A stretch of 64,000 bases of DNA from Micavibrio sp. UBA7657 (GTDB taxonomy: Bacteria; Pseudomonadota; Alphaproteobacteria; Micavibrionales; Micavibrionaceae), in contig DLHX01000008.1 of NCBI GenBank assembly GCA_002483465.1, positions 54,531 through 118,530 of the forward strand, read 5' to 3'. A program made the position numbers and the translations under genes. Positions 49,659 through 57,984 of the stretch are shown here, one piece after another. How positions within the stretch are numbered: position 1 is the stretch's first letter; each line of letters opens with the position of its first letter. Below the pieces are notes generated by a model, which saw only the letters and a list, made by a program, of their open reading frames with translations, was not told the DNA's origin and ran no database searches.

Positions 49659-51928
49659 GCCGCCGCTTCCGTTCTCACCACATCAAGCGGCAGGATCAGC
49701 ACGAGTGTCGCACCCCCTAAATCTTTCCAGCCATCAATCGATTTAAGCCATTCCGGCGCGCCAAGCACAAGCTTGCCGCCATGGTCCTCCATAATTTTTT
49801 TAACAATCGCGAGGCCCAGCCCCGTGCCCTTGAGCTTATGCGTGACATATGGCTCTGTCAGACTCTCCGGGTTCGCGCCTTTAGGCAGGCCGGGCCCGTT
49901 ATCTGAAACGATAACCACAACTTCATCGCGCTCATACTGCGCAACGATAATATCAATTAATCCCTTACCAAGTTGCTCCTGCTGCCCGGTAATTGAATCA
50001 ACCGCATTCTGGATAAGATTATTGAGCGCTTGCCTGATCTGCTGCGCATCGAACTGTACCTGAAAGTTCCCGCCCTTGGGCGACTCCGTGTAATTGATGG
50101 CAATATTACGGTGCGCCTGCTTATGAAGGAAAATCGCCTCCTTGATATGGCGCGAAAGATTATCCAGCTCCATCACCGGCTCAGGCATCCGCGCGAACGA
50201 TGAAAATTCACTCACCATCCGGCCAATATCCTCGACATGCTTGATGATCGTCTCGGTACAGAGAGAAAATGTTTCCGGATCTTCTTTAATTTGCCCCAGA
50301 TATTTCCGCTTGAGTCGCTCGGCCGAAAGCTGAATGGGCGTCAGCGGGTTTTTGATTTCATGCGCAATACGCCGCGCCACGTCCGACCACGCCGCTTTTC
50401 TCTGCGCCGATTGCAGTTCGGTAATGTCATCAAGCGTTAGAATAGCCCCGACCTCCTGGTCTCCAATCAATTCGATAACAATCCGCACAAGGAAAATCAG
50501 GCGCGTCCCGCTTTCGCTGATATAGGGAATCTCGCCCTGCGTCGTTTTACCTGGGCGCTTGTGCGCCTGCTCCAGCAAACCCTGCAACGCCGGGAGAATG
50601 TCCGTAATATTTCTCCCAACCAGATCATCCTTGAACCACAGCAATTCAGCCGCCGAGCTATTGGCGATATTGATCTGGCTTTTGACATCGATCCCGAGAA
50701 CGCCCGCCGAAACGCCCGTCAGAACAGACTCCGTGAACCGGCGGCGGCGATCCAATTGCCTGTTCGCATCGATCAACTCATTCTGCTGTTCCTGAATCTG
50801 TTTGGTCATCCGGTTGAAGGCCTGCGCCAGGTAATCGAATTCCTGCAACGTATCCTGCTCCGGCACCCGCGCCGATAAATCGCCCGCCCGAACACGGTCA
50901 GCCGTACTGATGAGAGCACTGATCGGCGTTACCAGTTGCCGCGCGAGAATAAGCCCGAACCACATCGCAAGCGTCAGAAGCACCAGACCGACAACGACGA
51001 AAATCATTGTTACTGTCACTTGCAGGCTCGAATAACGGTTCTGCAAATCCTCGTAATCCTGAGACGCCTCCCGCGTGGATGTCACGTGCGACAGAACCTT
51101 CGGATCGACCATTCGCCCTACATACAGATATGTTCCGAAGAAATTGTTTAGCTTCACAAGCGCCCGCACCCGGTCATCATTGCCGCCGGTCATAATGACG
51201 ACATCGCCCTCCGCCGCGCGCCGCATGGAATCTTCCGGTACATCCTCGAATTCAAGCGAGAACGTCAGGCCGGATCGCGCCAAAACCTTGCCCGATGGCT
51301 CGAACACGATCACTTCCGAAAGATTTCTGAGAAGCGATTGCGTCTGCACGAATTTATCAAACGCATCCTGGTTGTTCATCAGGATCGGCGCCTCACGGTC
51401 AAGGTCCGTCGCCATCGCCATCGTATCGGCGCGGATCACCTGCCTGTGTTCCTCGAGATACGCCTCGGCAACTGCCTGCGACTCTTCAATCGCCGTCTGC
51501 ACGCGCGTGCTGAACCATGTCTGCACGCCGAAATGGAAAAAGAACGCCGAGAAGATCGTCATGATGATGGCGGGTGCCGCCGCGAGAATGCTAAAGATGT
51601 AAACTAGCCGCACATGCAGGTGCGAACCCGCGAGGCCCCGCTTCTTCCCGCTCCACAAACTGACGATCCTTCGCGCGATCAACGCAACCAGCAGCAACAA
51701 AATAATCAGGTCGATATTCAGCAGCCAGATAACCGTGTCCGGGTCATTACCAAGCGGCGGCGTCTCGGTCAGGGCGGCATAGGTCGCAATCCCACTGGCA
51801 ATTGCGGCGATAATAAGCAGATAGGCCAGTTTGCTCCGCCATTTGCGCGGCAAAAACGGCGCGCCCCCCGCCCGGCCGGAAGCGCCCCAAAACTGAAACC
51901 GCTCGATTTTTAAAGGTTTTCCCGACAA
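49655..51928 (-). CDS. ntrY: NtrY sensor histidine kinase
   Basis: Membrane sensor kinase of the NtrYX system, 757 residues. Three N-terminal helices (about 30-150) and a periplasmic sensor region (about 150-310) are followed by one more helix (VTMIFVVVGLVLLTLAMWFG), a HAMP domain, a PAS domain (about 390-500), the phospho-acceptor SDVARRIAHEIKNPLTPIQL and the ATPase domain with NLIQNAVDSI, DNGPGLPKG and GTGLGLAIVKKIMEDHGG. The start is a TTG at 51928: an in-frame stop lies five codons upstream and no ATG or GTG occurs before the first helix. Confidence 0.95.
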   Translation of the reverse strand: MSGKPLKIERFQFWGASGRAGGAPFLPRKWRSKLAYLLIIAAIASGIATYAALTETPPLGNDPDTVIWLLNIDLIILLLLVALIARRIVSLWSGKKRGLAGSHLHVRLVYIFSILAAAPAIIMTIFSAFFFHFGVQTWFSTRVQTAIEESQAVAEAYLEEHRQVIRADTMAMATDLDREAPILMNNQDAFDKFVQTQSLLRNLSEVIVFEPSGKVLARSGLTFSLEFEDVPEDSMRRAAEGDVVIMTGGNDDRVRALVKLNNFFGTYLYVGRMVDPKVLSHVTSTREASQDYEDLQNRYSSLQVTVTMIFVVVGLVLLTLAMWFGLILARQLVTPISALISTADRVRAGDLSARVPEQDTLQEFDYLAQAFNRMTKQIQEQQNELIDANRQLDRRRRFTESVLTGVSAGVLGIDVKSQINIANSSAAELLWFKDDLVGRNITDILPALQGLLEQAHKRPGKTTQGEIPYISESGTRLIFLVRIVIELIGDQEVGAILTLDDITELQSAQRKAAWSDVARRIAHEIKNPLTPIQLSAERLKRKYLGQIKEDPETFSLCTETIIKHVEDIGRMVSEFSSFARMPEPVMELDNLSRHIKEAIFLHKQAHRNIAINYTESPKGGNFQVQFDAQQIRQALNNLIQNAVDSITGQQEQLGKGLIDIIVAQYERDEVVVIVSDNGPGLPKGANPESLTEPYVTHKLKGTGLGLAIVKKIMEDHGGKLVLGAPEWLKSIDGWKDLGGATLVLILPLDVVRTEAAA

Positions 51929-52009
51929 AAGCCGCCCGTTGTGTTATTGATTTTTAGAACCAGAAGGAATATCCACACACTTATACATGGAAACGCCCGG
52001 ATTTAACAA

Positions 52010-53206
52010 ATGAGAACCGCCCCGAAAACCGAGCCAAAAACCGGACCCAGCACGCCCTTCCACGTGCTCATCGCCGCCGCTGGCAGCGGTGAAAGATTCG
52101 GCGGAAACCGTCCGAAACAATACGCTTTGCTGAATGGTAAGCCGTTGCTGCGTCATGCGCTCGATATTTTCCTTAATGACGCCAATTTAGCCTCCATCCG
52201 GGTCATTATCAACCCGGCCCACGAAGCCCTGTATCAGGAGGCTGTCAAAGGCCTCTCTTTACCCGCGCCAATCTATGGATCAAGCGAAAGAAAATCAAGC
52301 ATTTATAATGCTTTAAAAGAGATAAATAATCTAAAAAATGAAGATATAATTCTGGTTCATGACGCGGTCAGACCCCTCGTTTCCGGCTCAGACATCCAGA
52401 AACTCGTTGAACGAACGGTTGAAACCGGCGCGTCCAGCCTCGCCACGCCTGTAACCGACACACTTCGAAAATCCTCCGGCGAAGCCGTCAGCCGCGACGG
52501 TCTCTGGGCGCTGCAAACGCCGCAGGCCTTCCGCTTCGGTCTCCTGAAACAGGCCCATGAAGCCGCTAACGACCTTAAAGCCACCGACGACACATCCCTC
52601 GTAGCCGCCCTCGGTCATGAAATCGCGCTGGTCGAAGGCTCCCGCGCCAACATCAAGATCACCCACCCGGAAGACATGGAAATCGCCGCCCGGCTGCTTC
52701 AGAAAAATTACGACGTCCGCACCGGCTTCGGTTACGACGTCCACGCCTTCGACATGCAGGACAAAACGCGGCCCCTGATGCTCTGCGGCGTTAGACTCGA
52801 ACATCCCTATGGCCTCGCCGGACATTCAGACGCCGACGTTGCGCTCCACGCTTTAACCGACGCTATTCTCGGTTCAATCGGAGAAGCCGATATCGGTCAT
52901 CACTTCCCGCCCTCAGAACCAAAATGGAAGAACGCCGCGAGCGATCTGTTTCTCATGCACGCTCGCGAACTCGCCTGCCAGAAAGAAGCCATCATCCAGA
53001 ATGTTGATATCACCATCATCTGCGAGGCGCCAAAAATCGGCCCCTACCGCGAGCAGATGCAAAAACGTATTGCTGATTTGCTAAATCTCGAACCGTCACA
53101 GGTCGGCGTGAAAGCCACCACCAACGAGGGCCTCGGTTTTCTTGGCCGCGGCGAAGGTATCGCGGCACAGGCTGTCGCCACTGTCAAAATTCCGGGGTTA
53201 CAATGA
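52010..53206 (+). CDS. ispDF: Bifunctional IspD/IspF isoprenoid enzyme
   Basis: The fused protein carries out two non-consecutive steps of the MEP pathway: CTP transfer to methylerythritol phosphate (IspD) and cyclisation (IspF). Of 398 residues, IspD occupies about 15-230 (LIAAAGSGERFGGNRPKQYA; VHDAVRPLVSG). IspF covers about 238-398 (TGFGYDVHAF; LAGHSDADVALHALTDAILG; EADIGHHFPPSEPKWKNAAS; KATTNEGLGFLGRGEGIAA) with its zinc Asp/His residues. The fusion is typical of alpha- and epsilonproteobacteria. It overlaps pgpA by 4 bp and is divergent from ntrY. Confidence 0.96.
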   Translation: MRTAPKTEPKTGPSTPFHVLIAAAGSGERFGGNRPKQYALLNGKPLLRHALDIFLNDANLASIRVIINPAHEALYQEAVKGLSLPAPIYGSSERKSSIYNALKEINNLKNEDIILVHDAVRPLVSGSDIQKLVERTVETGASSLATPVTDTLRKSSGEAVSRDGLWALQTPQAFRFGLLKQAHEAANDLKATDDTSLVAALGHEIALVEGSRANIKITHPEDMEIAARLLQKNYDVRTGFGYDVHAFDMQDKTRPLMLCGVRLEHPYGLAGHSDADVALHALTDAILGSIGEADIGHHFPPSEPKWKNAASDLFLMHARELACQKEAIIQNVDITIICEAPKIGPYREQMQKRIADLLNLEPSQVGVKATTNEGLGFLGRGEGIAAQAVATVKIPGLQ

Positions 53207-53706
53207 TCCCGGATGCTGAATCCCTCGCCATTATGCGGAAACTTGATTTCAAGCAGCCTTCCACATGGATCGCGACATGGGGCGGCCTGGGATTCCTCAA
53301 TCCTGCACCCGGCACATGGGGCACACTCGGTGCACTGCCATTCGCGCTGATTTTTTATTCTATCGGCAATATTTTCGGCGTCCTGATCCTGCTCGGCATC
53401 GTTGTCTATTACGGCCTCAAGGCCATCGAAAAATTCGAAGCCCAGACCGGCACACATGACAGCAAAATGATCGTCATCGACGAAGTCGCCGGCATGCTCG
53501 TCGCCTTCCTGCCCGCCGGCATGAACCCGCTCCTGATATTTATTTCCTTTATACTTTTCCGGTTTTTTGACATTGTAAAACCCGGACCTATTGGAACTAT
53601 CGATGAAAAAATGCCCGGCGCACGCGGCGTCATGGCTGATGATTTACTGGCGGGTGCAGCCGCCGCCGCAATAACATTGGTGCTGTATTATGCAGGACTT
53701 GGTTGA
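53203..53706 (+). CDS. pgpA: Phosphatidylglycerophosphatase A
   Basis: PgpA dephosphorylates phosphatidylglycerol phosphate. The 167-residue membrane protein has WIATWGGLGFLNPAPGTWGT, typical of the family, the catalytic-region GTHDSKMIVIDEVAGMLVAF and FRFFDIVKPGPIGTIDEKMP, with three to four helices. The first ATG overlaps ispDF; an internal ATG (MRKLDFKQPS) is possible. ispDF-pgpA-pncC is a recurrent alphaproteobacterial order. Confidence 0.93.
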   Translation: MIPDAESLAIMRKLDFKQPSTWIATWGGLGFLNPAPGTWGTLGALPFALIFYSIGNIFGVLILLGIVVYYGLKAIEKFEAQTGTHDSKMIVIDEVAGMLVAFLPAGMNPLLIFISFILFRFFDIVKPGPIGTIDEKMPGARGVMADDLLAGAAAAAITLVLYYAGLG

Positions 53707-54178
53707 CCAGCTCGCGGCGCAATTGCACCGCAAAAACCTGACTCTTGTCACGGCGGAATCCTGCACCGGCGGATTGCTCGCCAGCACGGTCACGCATAAA
53801 CCCGGCGCATCCAAAATGTTCGAGCGTGGCTTCATCACCTATTCGAATGAATCCAAAACCGAATTGCTCGGCGTGCCGGAAGAAATCATACAGAGATACG
53901 GCGCCGTCAGCGCCGAAACCGCCCAGCTCATGGCAGAAGGCGCGCTGAAAAACAGCCGTGCAGGCCTCGCTGTTTCCATCACGGGCATTGCCGGACCGGA
54001 CGGTGGCACAGAAGCAAAACCCGTCGGCCTCGTTTATTTCGGCTACGCACTTAAGGGCGGATCATCCGGCAGCATCGAACACACATTCACCGGCAACCGC
54101 CAGGAAATCCAGACGCAGGCCGCACTCAAGGCCATCCGCCATCTGCTCTCGGTCCTCGCCGATGAGGAATTGAAATGA
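53690..54178 (+). CDS. pncC: Nicotinamide-nucleotide amidohydrolase (CinA C-terminal type)
   Basis: PncC converts NMN to nicotinate mononucleotide in the pyridine nucleotide cycle. The 162-residue protein consists only of the CinA C-terminal domain: TAESCTGGLLASTVTHKPGA with the catalytic Ser, FERGFITYSNESKTELLGV with Tyr, and SITGIAGPDGGTEAKPVGLV. Stand-alone CinA-C proteins have this length. It overlaps pgpA by 17 bp and the next gene by 4 bp. Confidence 0.93.
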   Translation: MQDLVDQLAAQLHRKNLTLVTAESCTGGLLASTVTHKPGASKMFERGFITYSNESKTELLGVPEEIIQRYGAVSAETAQLMAEGALKNSRAGLAVSITGIAGPDGGTEAKPVGLVYFGYALKGGSSGSIEHTFTGNRQEIQTQAALKAIRHLLSVLADEELK

Positions 54179-55128
54179 ACGATATTATAAAGATCATTTC
54201 AAAATCGTTAGAGCCGCTCGGCTACCACGTGCGCCCGCGCGGTGGCCTGAATCTCCTGCGCGTGCCCAATCTTGAACGCGACGCGCATATCAGTGTCTCC
54301 CGCCGCGCCCTCGATAATCCTGCGCCGCGGGCCCCGGAAGGCAATCTCGACAACCTCATCATTTACCTGCGCACCTGCATGCGCGACAAACGCAACATCG
54401 ACACGCGCCCGCGCCTGACAGGCGCCGACCTCACCGAACATAGCCTGCGCTGTATCAATTCCCTGATCCGCACGGCTGAAAATATTAAAAATATAAAAGT
54501 TGAAATGCGCGTCCTTGACGATCACTCCGATCCCGCGCCGCTCGCACGCCTCAACGCTTTACTGAAAACCGCCAATTTCGCGGTTTCCGTCCTGACCACG
54601 AAGGAAAAAGGCCAGGGCGCATCGTTGCACGAACAATTCACGCGTGGCCGCGCTGATAATGCAATCGTTTATTTCGTCGAAGATGATTTCCTGCACGAGC
54701 CCGACGGCCTCACCGCACTTGTGAAATTCTACCGCGACGTCGCCACCCTCACCGGCTCGCACTCGGTTTTATATCCGCAGGAACACAGTACGCTTTATGG
54801 CCATCATTACCCCTCCTACATCCTGCTCGGTGACGACCGTCACTGGCGCAGCGTCCGCCACGCAACGCATACTTTCCTCACACACGGCAAAGTCGTTGAT
54901 AAATACTGGCGCTACTTTGAAAACACAAAATTCGTCGGCATCAGAAAAAAGCGAAAACTCGGCTCCGAAGCCCGCACAACGAATAACCTGTTCAAACATC
55001 TCCCCGGCTTCAGTCCGATGAAACCCTGCGCCGTGCATCTGCAGTTCGAGGAGTTATTGCCGCCTTTTTACGACTGGCGACCGCTCTGGGACCGCGCCGC
55101 CTTGCCGCCCGAAGCACTGGCCGCGTAG
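54175..55128 (+). CDS. GT-A fold glycosyltransferase-like protein
   Basis: A 317-residue protein with glycosyltransferase family 2-like features: a nucleotide-binding VEMRVLDDHSDPAPLARLN region at about 108-126 and AIVYFVEDDFLHEPDGLTAL near residue 165, where the family has a DxD motif (here EDD). The C-terminal part with KTNNLFKH-like basic residues is unusual. No signal peptide or membrane helix. It overlaps pncC by 4 bp, so it belongs to the ispDF operon, and its end overlaps convergent coq10 by 61 bp. Acceptor unknown; a sugar transferase role is inferred from the two motifs. Confidence 0.65.
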   Translation: MNDIIKIISKSLEPLGYHVRPRGGLNLLRVPNLERDAHISVSRRALDNPAPRAPEGNLDNLIIYLRTCMRDKRNIDTRPRLTGADLTEHSLRCINSLIRTAENIKNIKVEMRVLDDHSDPAPLARLNALLKTANFAVSVLTTKEKGQGASLHEQFTRGRADNAIVYFVEDDFLHEPDGLTALVKFYRDVATLTGSHSVLYPQEHSTLYGHHYPSYILLGDDRHWRSVRHATHTFLTHGKVVDKYWRYFENTKFVGIRKKRKLGSEARTTNNLFKHLPGFSPMKPCAVHLQFEELLPPFYDWRPLWDRAALPPEALAA

Positions 55129-55550
55129 AGCTCCGTCGCGCGCGCTTCAAATGCGCCCACCATCCGCCGCACGATTTCATTAAAAAACACGCCCATCAAT
55201 TTCTGGAACACCGGATTTTTAAATTCAAAATCAACGTAAAAATCGATCATACAGCCGCTGTCCGGCATCGGGATAAACCGCCAATGGTTGGACAAATGCT
55301 TCATCGGCCCGCGCAGATACTGAACATGGACGTGATTGGGCCGGTCGAGTGAAACCTTGGAACCAAATTTTTCGCGGAACAATTTATAGCCGATGATCAA
55401 ATCCGCATAAAAAACATTTCCCTCACGCCCCACTATTTTCGATTCAATGCACCAAGGCAGGAATTCCGGATAACGCTCAACATCCGCCACCAGATCGAAC
55501 AATTGTTCGGGCGTGTATGGAAGGTGGCGTTTTTCAGCGTGGGTAGGCAA
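55068..55550 (-). CDS. COQ10/RatA-type ubiquinone-binding START-domain protein
   Basis: A 160-residue SRPBCC/START-fold protein of the COQ10 family, thought to chaperone ubiquinone. It starts with KRHLPYTPEQLFDLVADVER and YPEFLPWCIESKIVGREG, the diagnostic N terminus, and ends MVGAFEARATELYA plus a Ser/Gly tail. The start is a TTG at 55550 immediately after the TAA of the preceding AT-rich gene; no ATG or GTG is available before the conserved region. lipA-coq10 adjacency is common in alphaproteobacteria, but here another gene sits between them. The 3' end overlaps the glycosyltransferase gene by 61 bp. Confidence 0.9.
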   Translation of the reverse strand: MPTHAEKRHLPYTPEQLFDLVADVERYPEFLPWCIESKIVGREGNVFYADLIIGYKLFREKFGSKVSLDRPNHVHVQYLRGPMKHLSNHWRFIPMPDSGCMIDFYVDFEFKNPVFQKLMGVFFNEIVRRMVGAFEARATELYAASASGGKAARSQSGRQS

Positions 55551-55880
55551 TTAATTGCTCTTGTTGTTCGAAGAAAAAGAAAAAGGAGTTGCTAAAATAC
55601 TAAAAAGAAAAGCCCAGAAAAAAATCACAAATGAATAACCCCAAAAACCTTTAGGAATATAAAAACCTTCGCCGTCATGATAAAACGCTGTAACTAAATC
55701 ATCTGATATAAAAGCAAGAGGGATTTTAGGAATGACAAGAGCATACATAAAATAAATAGAAAAATTCTCCATTCTTAATCCTATACCCTCATATAAAAGA
55801 ACTGGGATAAGAATACTCAATAGAAAAGCAACAAATAGAGTGCAGGAAATAAAAAAATATCTTTTTTTATTAAAAGACAT
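55551..55880 (-). CDS. AT-rich small membrane protein, unknown function
   Basis: A 109-residue protein I do not recognise. It has about three hydrophobic segments: FFISCTLFVAFLLSILIPVL near the N terminus, FSIYFMYALVIPKIPLAF in the middle and FVIFFWAFLFSILATPFSF at the end, with polar loops between. By hand count the gene is about 30 percent GC, far below its neighbours. Codons such as ATA, AAA and TTT dominate. The ATG overlaps the lipA stop (TAATG) and its TAA abuts the coq10 start, so it is translated within the operon. Recent acquisition is the likely explanation. Confidence 0.65.
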   Translation of the reverse strand: MSFNKKRYFFISCTLFVAFLLSILIPVLLYEGIGLRMENFSIYFMYALVIPKIPLAFISDDLVTAFYHDGEGFYIPKGFWGYSFVIFFWAFLFSILATPFSFSSNNKSN

Positions 55881-56845
55881 TATTCTGCCGCCTCTTTGGT
55901 CAGCTTCGCTTCGCGCGCAGCCTTGAGCTTGGCGAAATCTTCGCCCGCATGATGCGAGGAACGTGTTAACGGCGTCGCGGAAACCATCAGGAATCCTTTA
56001 CGCTTGGCCATCTTCGTCAACTCTTCAAATTCTTCCGGCGTCCAGAACTTATCAATTGGCGCATGTTTTGGGGTGGGCTGGAGATACTGCCCAATCGTCA
56101 TGAAATCGACCCCCGCCGCGCGCATGTCATCCATCACCTGCCCGACTTCTTCTTTGGTCTCACCCAAACCCACCATCAGGCCGGACTTGGTAAACTGGTG
56201 CGGATCGCGCTCCTTCACGCGCTCCAGCAATCTCAACGAGCGGAAATAACGCGCACCTGGGCGAATGGTCGGGTAAAGCCTCGGCACAGTCTCAAGATTG
56301 TGATTGAACACATCCGGCCTTGCTGAAATAACATGATCAATCGCCGACATCACACCGCGAAAATCACCGGGCAGAATTTCCACAGTCGTTCCCGGCGCCT
56401 TGATACGGATAGCCTGAATTGTTTTCACAAAATGATCCGCGCCGCTGTCCTCTAAATCGTCACGGTCAACCGACGTAATAACAACGTGGCTGAGTTTCAT
56501 CTGGTGTACGGCCACACCTACACGCAGCGGTTCTAATTTATCCAACGCATCCGGCTTGCCGGTCGCAACGTTACAGAACGCACAAGCTCGCGTGCAGACC
56601 TCACCCATGATCATAAACGTCGCATGCTTCTGGTCCCAGCATTCGCCGATATTCGGGCATCCCGCCTCTTCGCAAACTGTCGTCAGCTTGTGGCGGCGAA
56701 CAATCTCTTTCGTTTCCTGATAAACCGCCCCCTGCGGCGCCTTGACGCGGATCCACGGCGGCTTCTTGCCCGCAGGCCTGTCCGGGTTCTTCTGCTTTTC
56801 GGGATGGCGCTTGGCCTTATCCAGCAATTCGGGGTTATAAGTCAT
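55880..56845 (-). CDS. lipA: Lipoyl synthase
   Basis: LipA inserts two sulfurs into protein-bound octanoate to make lipoyl groups for pyruvate and other 2-oxoacid dehydrogenases. The ATG at 56845 (MTYNPELLDKAKRHPEKQKN) gives 321 residues. The auxiliary cluster ligands are Cys58, Cys63 and Cys69 (CEEAGCPNIGEC), the radical-SAM ligands Cys84, Cys88 and Cys91 (CTRACAFC). The C-terminal Ser ligand is in the TRSSHHAGEDF segment. It lies downstream of the pdh-lpd genes whose products need lipoate. Confidence 0.96.
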   Translation of the reverse strand: MTYNPELLDKAKRHPEKQKNPDRPAGKKPPWIRVKAPQGAVYQETKEIVRRHKLTTVCEEAGCPNIGECWDQKHATFMIMGEVCTRACAFCNVATGKPDALDKLEPLRVGVAVHQMKLSHVVITSVDRDDLEDSGADHFVKTIQAIRIKAPGTTVEILPGDFRGVMSAIDHVISARPDVFNHNLETVPRLYPTIRPGARYFRSLRLLERVKERDPHQFTKSGLMVGLGETKEEVGQVMDDMRAAGVDFMTIGQYLQPTPKHAPIDKFWTPEEFEELTKMAKRKGFLMVSATPLTRSSHHAGEDFAKLKAAREAKLTKEAAE

Positions 56846-56892
56846 GGCTTTAGATACTATAAGGCAAGCTACGGAAAAAGCCATTTTTTAAC

Positions 56893-56913
56893 AAAAACCG
56901 CCCCAAAACGGGG
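56893..56913 (-). terminator. Weak terminator-like hairpin after the PH-domain gene
   Basis: On the minus strand CCCC (plus 56910-56913) and GGGG (56901-56904) flank a 5-base loop, followed by CGG and five T residues (plus 56893-56897). It begins 4 bp after the PH-domain gene's stop. The stem is only 4 bp, so termination would be partial. Confidence 0.35.
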
Positions 56914-56916
56914 ATT

Positions 56917-57933
56917 TTATTGAGCCGTATCGGTGAAATTTTCCTTGATCTTCGCGCGCCACCATCTTTCGCGCTGCAGCAACTTGTTGTTGAACAGCAA
57001 CGGTCCGCGCTTTTTCTTTTCGGGCGGGTTTTCAGGCGCGGTCTCGGTCTCAGCTTTAGATTCAGGCTCGGATTTGGATTCAGAATCAGATTTTTCCTCA
57101 GTCGCCGGAACCAGAACCTTGCCGTTAATGGCATGCTTGAAATTTTCCTTTGCTTCCTCGATTACGCCTTGAACCGCGCCATGACTTTCATGTTCAAGAT
57201 GATCATTATTGTGAGGATCAGAAATTTTCGGCTTCTTTTGAGCAGGCTGTGCTTCAGATTTTTCCTTCGGCTTTTTTTCTTTCTTCTTGTTGCCTTGTTT
57301 TTTTACAGGATTTTTCTCTTGCGCATGCCCTTGATCGGACATTTCCTTTTTCACAGCATCCCCGACTTCCTGCTTCAGGCTGTCGCCTACACCATCGACG
57401 ATAACAGTCATAGAATCATGTTTCATCGCACCCCGCGCTTCGTTCAATGCGTTCACAAAACGATAAGGTTTAGCAATCGCGGGCAGATCAACCCCCGTCA
57501 CAAACCTTGCATCCAGAACCACGTAACCGTAATTCAAAAACCGGCCAAACCACCCGTTATTGACGTCAGCCGCCTTGATTTCTTCAAGATCGACCTCTTT
57601 GACATCCACGAAAATCAATCCACGTTTATAAATTATGCGCCGGTTGGTCAAACCGACCTCCGGCGAAATCATCATCAGGAAATAGAAAAAGAACATGACA
57701 ACACCGAGCGCTGTCGGCATCCAGAACAACACACTGGAAATCTTGCTTACGGCTTCGCCGCCGGTATTCTGAAACAATTTGCCGAAAACACTCGCAGCAT
57801 AAAAATCAAGGACAAGACCGACGACCATCATCCCGGCCAGCCAGAAAATCCCCGTCGCGCCATATATCCAGTGCGCTGAAGTAATACCTACGAGGGTCTC
57901 GTCAGGCCCGAGGATTTTTTTGACAAAGCTCAT
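56917..57933 (-). CDS. Membrane PH-domain (YdbS-like) protein with charged tail
   Basis: A 338-residue protein from the ATG at 57933 (MSFVKKILGPDETLVGITSA). It has two hydrophobic segments (GATGIFWLAGMMVVGLVLDF and MPTALGVVMFFFYFLMMISP) followed by a bacterial PH-like domain (EVGLTNRRIIYKRGLIFVDV; KEVDLEEIKAADVNNGWFGR; YGYVVLDARFVTGVDLPAIA). Residues from about 205 form a low-complexity, Lys/Glu/Ser-rich tail with VSDQGHAQEKNP-like and repeated ESKSEPESKAE-type units, ending in FNNKLLQRERWWRAKIKENF. It sits between lpd and lipA. Function unknown; the PH_2 assignment follows from TNRRIIYKRG. Confidence 0.72.
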   Translation of the reverse strand: MSFVKKILGPDETLVGITSAHWIYGATGIFWLAGMMVVGLVLDFYAASVFGKLFQNTGGEAVSKISSVLFWMPTALGVVMFFFYFLMMISPEVGLTNRRIIYKRGLIFVDVKEVDLEEIKAADVNNGWFGRFLNYGYVVLDARFVTGVDLPAIAKPYRFVNALNEARGAMKHDSMTVIVDGVGDSLKQEVGDAVKKEMSDQGHAQEKNPVKKQGNKKKEKKPKEKSEAQPAQKKPKISDPHNNDHLEHESHGAVQGVIEEAKENFKHAINGKVLVPATEEKSDSESKSEPESKAETETAPENPPEKKKRGPLLFNNKLLQRERWWRAKIKENFTDTAQ

Positions 57934-57984
57934 GCGCATACGAACGCATAGGGAACATCGAAGTTCCGTGAGCAAGCTTAAAGC

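Noticed and set aside
51987..52013. Eight-codon upstream frame whose TGA overlaps the ispDF ATG
   Set aside because: The nearest purine-rich site is about 18 bases away, too far; such short frames occur by chance. Kept here in case ribosome profiling shows use.
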